From Mameliella sp. CS4 (GTDB lineage Bacteria; Pseudomonadota; Alphaproteobacteria; Rhodobacterales; Rhodobacteraceae): 64,000 bases of DNA. Every line of letters starts with the position of its first letter. Position 1 is the first letter of the stretch. This document shows, one piece after another, positions 57,295-64,000 of this stretch. The stretch spans positions 1 through 64,000 of the forward strand of contig NZ_JAHXRQ010000023.1 of NCBI RefSeq assembly GCF_019392335.1. Direction: 5' to 3'. The notes under the pieces are model-generated. The model ran no database searches and was not told the origin of the DNA. It was given only the letters and a program-made list of their open reading frames with translations. The position numbers and the translations under genes were made by a program.

Positions 57295-60090
57295 TCAGTT
57301 GGCCGTTTCGACGGCGGTCGCGTGTTTCAAGATGATGTCCTGAACCTCACCCGGCTTGAATGCGACATCCCAGGCCCAGCGTCCGAAACCGCCGGCTGCG
57401 TTGATCGCCTTCACCCATTCATTCAGCGCGTCCCGCTTCGCCTTGTTCTGAGGGCTGTCGGTGCCCTTGATCTCAAGCGCGAGGATGGTGCCGCCAGCAA
57501 GGTGGACCAGGAAATCCGGGACGTATCGCCGCCGGGAGCCCGCCCACATGTAATAGATCTGGAAGCCGAGATGGTCGTTTTTAGCGCATGCAAGAACGTC
57601 ATCGCGCTTCTCGAAGACGTTGGCGGCGTGGCCTTCCCAAGCAGAATCTCCAACGAAATGGCTGATGTGCGACTTGGTCGTCGGGAAGCATGGCTTGGTC
57701 GTATACCACGTGCGCATCTGTCCGGTTGCGCCGATCGGGTTGTCCTCGTCGAACACCGGCGTGAGGTGCTTCGTGTTCTGTTCGGTCACGTCGCGCAACA
57801 CATGCTGGACCACCAAGTCGACGTTGAGTGCGATGAGGATGCGCCTCCGGAGCGGGTCCGAGTGAAACAGTGACGGGATGTCGAGACGGTTGGAATTCAG
57901 GAAAGTCTCGACAATCCTCACCAACTGCGCCGCCAGATACTCTTGGGTGCCGGTGAATCCATGTCTGAGCTCGGCAAACGCCTTCCGCGCGGCTTGGAAT
58001 ACAAGGCGCTGTAGGCGGAAGCCATCCGGTAGCTTCTCGAGGTCGATCGCGGTGACCTGGCCCATGTCCGTCGCGCCGCCGAGCGCCGGGGCGAGTTCGG
58101 CGCTGATCGGTGTGCTGGCAGGATCGAGCACGAGCGGCTGGACCTTGGTCCAATCGATGGCGAGCTCCGGTTTCACGACCGTCTCAACGCGCAGCACGTT
58201 CGGCCAGCGAAGCTCCAGATCCGCACGGTCAGGCACCACTTCGATCTGCGTGGTAGGTTTCGGCGGGGGCGGCGCCTCACCGCCTTCGCCGGTCTCCGAG
58301 ATGGAGAGCGGCACACCGAAGACATTGACGTATTCGGGTAGGAACAGGCCATTTTCGTCAGTGTCGTACGACACGCGGCGCAATCCACGCCCGACAACCT
58401 GTTCGCAGAGCAGCTGGGAGGTGAAGGCGCGTAACCCCATGATGTGCGTCACATTCTTGGCGTCCCATCCCTCCGACAACATCGCCACCGATATGACGTT
58501 CTGGAGGTCCTGACCGGCGGCGCCCCTCTTCCCGACGTTGTCCACGATCTCGCGCAGCAGTTCCTCCTTCTTCAGGCCGACAAACTGCTGGCGGCGGGTT
58601 TCGGGAAGGTCTGCCGCGTCGATGATCTCTTTCAGACGCGCCTCGTAGTCCTTGTCGGATGAGGCGGTCTCGCCGATCTCCGCCTTCTCGAGCACCTTCG
58701 AGTCGACGCGAAGCGTCCGGTCTGGCGCGTGCAGCTCGGGCCAGTGTGCATCGCCCTTGTTGAAGTAGTTCTCGATGCGGGCCGCGGTCTCAGTGCGGTT
58801 GCAGACCGTGAGCATGACGGGCGGTGAGTGATGCCCGGCCTCCCGCCAACGCGCCCGGGTCTCCCGCCAGTCGGCGCCGAGCAGCGTGTAGGCATCCTGG
58901 ACAAGCTTGGGCAGCGCCTCGTGCGGCTCTGCCTTCGCCCGGTTCAGGTCTTCGGACACGGATGGGTCACGATAGATGTGATAGAGCTTCGACCGGAGCG
59001 TCTTGGCGTCCGGAACGGCATCGTCACGGACCACGACCCGCGGCGTCTTCACCAGCCCTGCCTCGATCGCGTCGTTCAGCCCGAAATCCGAGATGATCCA
59101 GTCGAACAGCGCCGTGTCGGTGCTCTTCTTGCCGGTCGGCGCGAAGGGCGTGGCCGAGAGGTCGAAACAGCGCTGGATGCGCCGGGTCTTGTGGATGCGG
59201 TCCAGGCCTTCGATCCAGCGCGTCGCTTCATCCAGGTCGATGCCTTGTTCCGCGGCCGCCTTCTTGCTGATCTTCACCTCGGGCGGCTTGCGATAGGCAT
59301 GGTGCGCCTCATCGTTGATGACGATGATGTCCTTGTGCGACGCCAGCTTGCCCAGCACGCGTCGCGTGAAGGCCTCGTCGGACTCGCGCCCCTTCCTCAC
59401 CACTGAGCGGTCGGTTTCCTTCAGCGGCATCAGGGTGTGCCAGTTCTCGATCAGGACCTCGGCTTGGTTCAGCTTCTGGCGCAGGGCCTCGGATGGGCAC
59501 AGGTTGAACTCGTCATAGTAGCTGCCCTCGCTGGGCAGCAGCACCTGCAGCCGTTCCTTCACGGTCAGGCCGGGCGCCACGATGAACACGGCGCGGCTGA
59601 AATCCTTGTTCCGCTTCGGATAGGTCAGCGCGTTCAGAACTTGCCAGGTGATGATCATCGCCATCACCGTGGTCTTTCCCGTGCCCGTGGCCATCTTGTT
59701 GCACAAGCGCTCCCACGCGCCGCCATCGCCGGGGATCGCGATGCCCTGCTTGTAGGCCTCGGCACCCTCGACCCGCCAGATCAGCGTCTCGATGGCCTCG
59801 AGCTGGCAGAAGTAGAACGGGTGTTGCCGGGCATCGCGGTCGTGCCAGTGCTCGAGCAGCTTGCGGGTGACGATGGTGACACCGGGCCAGCCGTCGGCGC
59901 GCCACTGATCCACGCGCGCCCGGACCGTGTTCACCAGGTCCAGAACCTCGGTCCGCTTGGTGTTGTTGCGCGCGTCGAATACCTCGTAGCTCGCGGGCCG
60001 CCGCTCGGGCTTGATCTCCAGCTTGCCGCCCTTGCCCTCTACCCAATGCTGCGCGGGGCACTCGAATGGTGTGTTGATGATGAGGGACAT
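57295..60090 (-). CDS. res: Type III restriction enzyme, Res subunit (helicase-nuclease)
   Basis: A 931-residue protein. SF2 helicase motifs: Walker A KMATGTGKTTVMAM, motif II NDEAHHAY, motif III DLSATPF, motif VI QVVGRGLRR. The C-terminal PD-(D/E)xK nuclease is visible as VPDFLVHLAGGTILALEIKG. Res translocates or slides along DNA using ATP and cuts when two inversely oriented unmodified sites are met, acting with Mod. Length is normal. It starts six bases after the mod stop, so the two are co-transcribed. Confidence 0.93.
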   Translation of the reverse strand: MSLIINTPFECPAQHWVEGKGGKLEIKPERRPASYEVFDARNNTKRTEVLDLVNTVRARVDQWRADGWPGVTIVTRKLLEHWHDRDARQHPFYFCQLEAIETLIWRVEGAEAYKQGIAIPGDGGAWERLCNKMATGTGKTTVMAMIITWQVLNALTYPKRNKDFSRAVFIVAPGLTVKERLQVLLPSEGSYYDEFNLCPSEALRQKLNQAEVLIENWHTLMPLKETDRSVVRKGRESDEAFTRRVLGKLASHKDIIVINDEAHHAYRKPPEVKISKKAAAEQGIDLDEATRWIEGLDRIHKTRRIQRCFDLSATPFAPTGKKSTDTALFDWIISDFGLNDAIEAGLVKTPRVVVRDDAVPDAKTLRSKLYHIYRDPSVSEDLNRAKAEPHEALPKLVQDAYTLLGADWRETRARWREAGHHSPPVMLTVCNRTETAARIENYFNKGDAHWPELHAPDRTLRVDSKVLEKAEIGETASSDKDYEARLKEIIDAADLPETRRQQFVGLKKEELLREIVDNVGKRGAAGQDLQNVISVAMLSEGWDAKNVTHIMGLRAFTSQLLCEQVVGRGLRRVSYDTDENGLFLPEYVNVFGVPLSISETGEGGEAPPPPKPTTQIEVVPDRADLELRWPNVLRVETVVKPELAIDWTKVQPLVLDPASTPISAELAPALGGATDMGQVTAIDLEKLPDGFRLQRLVFQAARKAFAELRHGFTGTQEYLAAQLVRIVETFLNSNRLDIPSLFHSDPLRRRILIALNVDLVVQHVLRDVTEQNTKHLTPVFDEDNPIGATGQMRTWYTTKPCFPTTKSHISHFVGDSAWEGHAANVFEKRDDVLACAKNDHLGFQIYYMWAGSRRRYVPDFLVHLAGGTILALEIKGTDSPQNKAKRDALNEWVKAINAAGGFGRWAWDVAFKPGEVQDIILKHATAVETAN

Positions 60091-60096
60091 CGGGGA

Positions 60097-63000
60097 TCAA
60101 TCCTCGAGCGGCATGATCTTGAGCGACTCGATCCCGCGGTCGTCCACGATCTTGACCGCGATGCGCCGGTTCTCGCCCGCCTCGAATGGCAGAGAGAGGG
60201 TGCCGTGGAACTGCTCCAGCAGGTCCTCGTCCAGCTCCACCCGTACGGTCTTGCGCAGGCGGTTCCAGCCGCCCTTCGCATCCGCCATCGGGAAGAACAC
60301 CTGGTGCGGCATCAGCGAGCGGTTGTCGTAGTCCACGTCCAGCGACCACATCGCGATCTGCGTCTTGCCGCCGGACACGAGGTCGCCCGCCTTCGGGTCG
60401 AAATAGTCGAAGCCGTTCACCTCGACCTCCCACGTCCCGTTCGTGCGCTTGCGCAGCTCCACGTCCGGCTGGCCCATCAGCCAGAAGGACTGGTTCGAGG
60501 CGCGCTTCTTCCTCAGATCCTCGGTCAGAAGGTCGGTGTTCATCTGCGCCTTGAGTAGGGTGACGCCCGGCCAGTTCACCTCGTCGATGTCCTTCGCGGC
60601 CTCGGGGTCGAAGGTGAAGGCGCAGAACAGGATGAACTTCGGCGACGGGCGCAGGGTCTCCGCCTCGGTCAGCGCCAGCTCCACCTGCCGCTGCTCCAGG
60701 GCCGCGTGCTCGGGGCCGAAGCTGACGACGACGCGTTCGCCCGTATCGGCGAGCGATCCGCTGGCATGGACATGCTTGAGTCCCGGTAGCGTCTCGAACT
60801 CGGCGAAGCGGAGCATGGCGCCGCCCTTGCCGCGCACGCCGGTCTTGAGCAGTTCGTCGCGCCACAGCGCCTGGCGGGAGGTTTCGCCGGAGCGGGCGAC
60901 GGTCTCGTCGGCCTCCTGTGGGGGCATGCTTTCGTCCAGCGACAGGACGGTCGGCGCCGGCACCGCCTCGACCGAGAAGGGCCCGCAGATGCGCAGCTTG
61001 GATTTGTCGATGCGCGGCTTGTCGTAGAGCGTTTCCTGCTCGGCATGGTCGGCGATGGACTGGTCCATCCGGCGCTGCATCGCCTGCCGGGCGGCGTGGA
61101 AGGCGTCGAACGCGGCGCGGGCGGCGTCGGGCCAATCGTCTGGCCAATCGAAGGGCACCTCCCATTCGTGCAGGCTGTCGCCCTTTGCAAAGTCCACCGG
61201 CTTGCCCTTGCGCACGCCCTGCGCGGGCTTGAGCGGCTTCGGCGGATTGGCGGCCAGCGCGGCGTTCAGGTCGGCGAGCGCCGCCGCGATCTTCGGGTGG
61301 TCGTCGGCGTGGATCGTGTCGATGTCGGGGTTGTTGGCGATGCTCTTTAGCGTGATGTGCGGCACCGTCTCGTAGTCGAAGCCGCCACCCAGCCCCTCAT
61401 GCGGATAGCGCAGGGCGTAGTAGTCGAAGCTGGCGGTCATCAGCCGCTGCTTGGCCAGCGTGATCGCCACGCGGGAAGTGTCGCAGGTGATCCAGCGCCG
61501 CCCCCATTTCTCGGCAACGAAGGCTGTGGTGCCGGAACCGCAGGTGGGATCGATCACCAGATCGCCGGGATCGGTGGTCATCAGGAGACAGCGTTCGATG
61601 GCTTTGGTATTCGTTTGAACGACGTACGTCTTTCTTTCGCCGAAGCCGCTTGAGCGTGTGTCGTCCCAGATATTGTTGCGGGGCTTGTAGCCGAAGTCCC
61701 CAAGATATCTCACGAACCCAAGTGTTTTGCCGCTTGCGGTTAGACGATTGGCTCTGTTGAGGCGCGTGAGTCCGTTCTGGTCAGTCCGAAACGTGCCTCC
61801 CGCAGGGGTAAATGTGCTCAGCTGAAACGGAAACTCTCGCAGGTCTTTTCCCTCAGCCGGTCTCTGATTGGTAATGGGATTGGCGCGAAACGGCTTCGAC
61901 TCGGCAGGTAGCTCCTGCGCTCCGAATACTTCATCGTTGGATAGTCGTCGCCGATAGCCATTCGACAACTCGATCATCCGAAGGTTTTGGTCATCCTCAA
62001 TCGACCTCGGCTCATAGGTGGGATTATATTTGGCTTTCCCCTTTTCCTTGGCATACCAGAGGGCGAAATCGTTTGTCGTATCGAGGCTTCCACCGCCTTT
62101 TCCGGTAGTTTTCCGGAAAATGATCTCTGAAATGAAGTTGTCCGAGCCAAAAATCTCGTCGAGTATCGCACGAACTCGGTGAACGTTCTCGTCCGAAATC
62201 TGAACGAACACCGACCCGCTCTCGCTCAGCAGTTCCCGCGCCAGCATCAGCCGGTCGCGCAGATAGGTGAGGTATGAGTGGATGCCAAGTTCCCAGGTGT
62301 CCCGGAACGCCTTGATCATCTCGGGTTCTTGGGTGAGGTCGTCGTCCGAGCGGTCCTTCACGTCGCGCTTGTTCGTGAAGGGCTGGAAGTTCGACCCGTA
62401 TTTGATGCCGTAGGGCGGGTCGATGTAGATCATCTGCACCTTGCCGCCCATGCTCTCCTTGGTCAGGAGCGAGTTCATCACCAGCAGGCTGTCGCCCGCC
62501 ACCAGCCGGTTCGACCAGCCCTTTTCGTGGTGGTAGAAATCCAGCGCCTGGCGCAGCGGCAGGTTCTCGAACGGCGCCGCGAACAGGTCCGGCTGCCGCC
62601 ACTGCGTCGCCGCGTCCTCGCCCTTCAGCCGCTTCGCCGCATTGGCGAGGATCGTCGCCGGATCCACCCGCTCGTGAACATGGAGCGAGACGGTATCGAC
62701 CTCGACACTCGTCCGCTCCGCCTTGCCCGTCCAGTTGAGATAAGGCGCCTGCAGCCGTTTCAGCTCCTGCAGCGCGTCCTTCATCCGCGCGGTATCGTCG
62801 CTGGCCAGCGCATCGTCGATCAGCTGCTCGATCCCCGCTCGCGCAGAGTCGAAGTTCAGCACCGGGTCGAGATGCGGGTCGTAGGCCCAGATCGTCTTGT
62901 CGCCATCCGGATCAGTGCCGGCATGAACCATCCCGACCTCGGGGTTGTTCACCCGCGTCTCGCCATGGCGGTAGCTCAGCACCTGCGTTTGATCGTCCGC

Positions 63001-63288
63001 CTTCCGTGTAGCTTTCTTGCGCGACCGCGCCGATGCCGGCTTGGATTCGCGTTCCTCCGGCGCGGTTAGCTCCAAGTCTGCGACATCAGCCCGATAGATC
63101 GAACCACCGCGCCCGCGTCCCCGGGCCAGCATCCCGTCGTCGACCAGTTCATCTCGGGCAGCCGCATAGTCCTGGTCGCTGAGGCCCGGCACCCGTTCAC
63201 GTAGAAGCGCCATCATCGCGCCATTGCCGATGGAAGAGCCGTCTTCGGGTGTGAGCGAAAGGATCAGATCGGTCAGGCTGTCGGACAT
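60097..63288 (-). CDS. mod: Type III restriction-modification methyltransferase, Mod subunit (fused, long form)
   Basis: A 1063-residue N6-adenine methyltransferase. A winged-helix-like N-terminus (about 1-70) is followed by motif IV IYIDPPYGIKYGSNF and, after a target-recognition segment, motif I DPTCGSGTTAFVAEKWGRR. Order IV before I marks the beta class. The C-terminal third (about 620-1063) is an extra region not found in short Mod proteins. It protects host DNA and gives sequence specificity to Res. The start is ATG 63288; a TTG at 63306 is the alternative. The segment between the two motifs is distinctly AT-richer than its flanks. Confidence 0.92.
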   Translation of the reverse strand: MSDSLTDLILSLTPEDGSSIGNGAMMALLRERVPGLSDQDYAAARDELVDDGMLARGRGRGGSIYRADVADLELTAPEERESKPASARSRKKATRKADDQTQVLSYRHGETRVNNPEVGMVHAGTDPDGDKTIWAYDPHLDPVLNFDSARAGIEQLIDDALASDDTARMKDALQELKRLQAPYLNWTGKAERTSVEVDTVSLHVHERVDPATILANAAKRLKGEDAATQWRQPDLFAAPFENLPLRQALDFYHHEKGWSNRLVAGDSLLVMNSLLTKESMGGKVQMIYIDPPYGIKYGSNFQPFTNKRDVKDRSDDDLTQEPEMIKAFRDTWELGIHSYLTYLRDRLMLARELLSESGSVFVQISDENVHRVRAILDEIFGSDNFISEIIFRKTTGKGGGSLDTTNDFALWYAKEKGKAKYNPTYEPRSIEDDQNLRMIELSNGYRRRLSNDEVFGAQELPAESKPFRANPITNQRPAEGKDLREFPFQLSTFTPAGGTFRTDQNGLTRLNRANRLTASGKTLGFVRYLGDFGYKPRNNIWDDTRSSGFGERKTYVVQTNTKAIERCLLMTTDPGDLVIDPTCGSGTTAFVAEKWGRRWITCDTSRVAITLAKQRLMTASFDYYALRYPHEGLGGGFDYETVPHITLKSIANNPDIDTIHADDHPKIAAALADLNAALAANPPKPLKPAQGVRKGKPVDFAKGDSLHEWEVPFDWPDDWPDAARAAFDAFHAARQAMQRRMDQSIADHAEQETLYDKPRIDKSKLRICGPFSVEAVPAPTVLSLDESMPPQEADETVARSGETSRQALWRDELLKTGVRGKGGAMLRFAEFETLPGLKHVHASGSLADTGERVVVSFGPEHAALEQRQVELALTEAETLRPSPKFILFCAFTFDPEAAKDIDEVNWPGVTLLKAQMNTDLLTEDLRKKRASNQSFWLMGQPDVELRKRTNGTWEVEVNGFDYFDPKAGDLVSGGKTQIAMWSLDVDYDNRSLMPHQVFFPMADAKGGWNRLRKTVRVELDEDLLEQFHGTLSLPFEAGENRRIAVKIVDDRGIESLKIMPLED
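61590..62200 (-). other. AT-rich target-recognition segment inside mod
   Basis: By eye, GC falls sharply in this 0.6-kb block and recovers on both sides. It encodes the part of Mod between motif IV and motif I, which carries the target recognition domain. Such mosaic blocks arise when specificity domains are exchanged between alleles. Boundaries are approximate. Confidence 0.5.
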
Positions 63289-63533
63289 GTAGCTTTGAAC
63301 TCGCAAAAGGGCTTGTTTTCATTACCCTATCGCGAGTTTCCGTGCTTTGCACGAGCAATTCAGGCGTCAGCTGCGCGCTTGCTCGGCGCACCCTGTAATC
63401 ATGTCGGGGCAGGTGCGGACATTTTTCCTTCGCGTCCGAACAAAGTGGCCAACTTCCCTTTCGTAGGACCGACTTCCGCGTGCGTCATAACGACACCGAA
63501 AGTCGCTCAAGATACGATGGAGGGCGCAAACGC

Positions 63534-64000
63534 TTGGCAAATCCATGGACACCCGTCTGGCAAGAGAAACACGCGGCTTGGGCCATCGATTTTCGTATAG
63601 GGTCTCGCCGCATCCGCCGAAGGCTTCCCGTGGGCGACAAGTCCCAGCGCAAGATTGCCGAAAAGCTGGCTGAGAAGATTTATCATTCAACTTGGCAGGA
63701 CGAACTTCAGGGTGGGCAGAAGCCGAGGAAAACATCGTTCGTCAAGGCGGCGGAGTTATACGAAGCAGGCGGAGGGGAAGCCCGGTTTCTTCCCAAGCTG
63801 AAGCGTTACTTTGGACGTGATGCGTTCATCGAGGACATCGATGAAGTTCGCATCATGGAAGCCGCCGCAGCTCTATATCCGGAAGCGCGGCCAGATACGA
63901 TCCGGCGTCAGGTTCGGGTTCCGATACGTTCAATACAAAATTTCACAGCCGGGAAGCGTCGACATAGATCGACGGATACGCGGAGGGTGCGTTGGCTCAG
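63534..64000 (+). CDS. Second tyrosine recombinase, 5' part (runs off the window)
   Basis: An open frame from TTG 63534, with GGAGGG nine bases upstream, to the right edge without a stop (155 codons). The product begins MANPWTPVWQEKHAAW, continues AIDFRIGSRRIRRRLP (arm-binding style) and has the SAM-like core-binding domain SFVKAAELYEAGGGEARFLP, ALYPEARPDTIRRQV. The catalytic domain lies outside the window. It is divergent from mod, so the restriction genes sit between two integrases. GTG 63630 is an alternative start but would cut off the N-terminus. Confidence 0.75.
   Translation, partial: MANPWTPVWQEKHAAWAIDFRIGSRRIRRRLPVGDKSQRKIAEKLAEKIYHSTWQDELQGGQKPRKTSFVKAAELYEAGGGEARFLPKLKRYFGRDAFIEDIDEVRIMEAAAALYPEARPDTIRRQVRVPIRSIQNFTAGKRRHRSTDTRRVRWL

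Noticed and set aside
1..64000. CRISPR arrays, insertion sequences and rRNA genes
   Set aside because: No regularly spaced direct repeats, transposase genes or rRNA segments were seen.

Overview
The window looks like chromosomal DNA of a marine-type Rhodobacterales (Roseobacter group) alphaproteobacterium. This rests on uniformly high GC, densely packed genes with many ATGA stop/start overlaps, and characteristic gene content: a SelD fused to an FAD oxidoreductase, a one-operon chemotaxis cluster with a STAS gene, FadJ/FadA beta-oxidation genes under MerR regulators, a GAAC-N7-GAAC SOS box and TTAA-N7-TTAA boxes. No species name can be supported from the sequence alone.

Layout, left to right. 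1-3.7 kb: AT-richer DNA with a LexA-type box, tRNA-Phe, then convergent mnmH (selU) and selD, a tRNA selenouridine pathway. 3.7-10.4 kb: a nine-gene leftward che operon (STAS, cheY, cheA, cheW, cheR, cheY, a small DxxxQ protein, cheB, cheD). 10.8-12.3 kb: DCC thiol oxidoreductase, DUF4166 protein and a small HD hydrolase. 12.6-20.5 kb: a leftward peptide ABC transporter operon (binding protein, two permeases, fused double ATPase, C69-like peptidase) beside a divergent XRE regulator whose 5' end is damaged or unusual. 20.6-31.5 kb: a leftward beta-oxidation block (two MerR regulators, two acyl-CoA dehydrogenases, GST, thiolase, FadJ) interleaved with four copies of an NTF2/SnoaL-like module and a cupin.

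31.6-54.8 kb is mostly housekeeping: two hotdog thioesterases, two MATE pumps, trpB, a secreted repeat protein, a membrane-anchored LuxR-type regulator, two tandem tRNA-like RNAs ahead of a slipin gene, DUF2237, a serine hydrolase, pth, rplY, an MFS transporter, lldD divergent from an H-NOX/hybrid-kinase pair, trpA, ppk2, DUF2461, DUF805, ychF and a TDT/SLAC1-family channel.

54.8 kb to the right edge is a genomic island. It begins inside a truncated tRNA-Ser(GCU), continues with an atypical tyrosine recombinase overlapping an excisionase-like gene and about 1 kb of non-coding DNA, and carries a type III restriction-modification pair (mod, res). It runs into the 5' part of a second tyrosine recombinase that leaves the window.

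The most unusual observations are the tandem degenerate tRNA cloverleaves with further hairpins directly upstream of the slipin, the truncated tRNA-Ser at the island edge, the four-palindrome array before trpB, the DxxxQ candidate CheY-P phosphatase, and the AT-rich specificity segment inside Mod.
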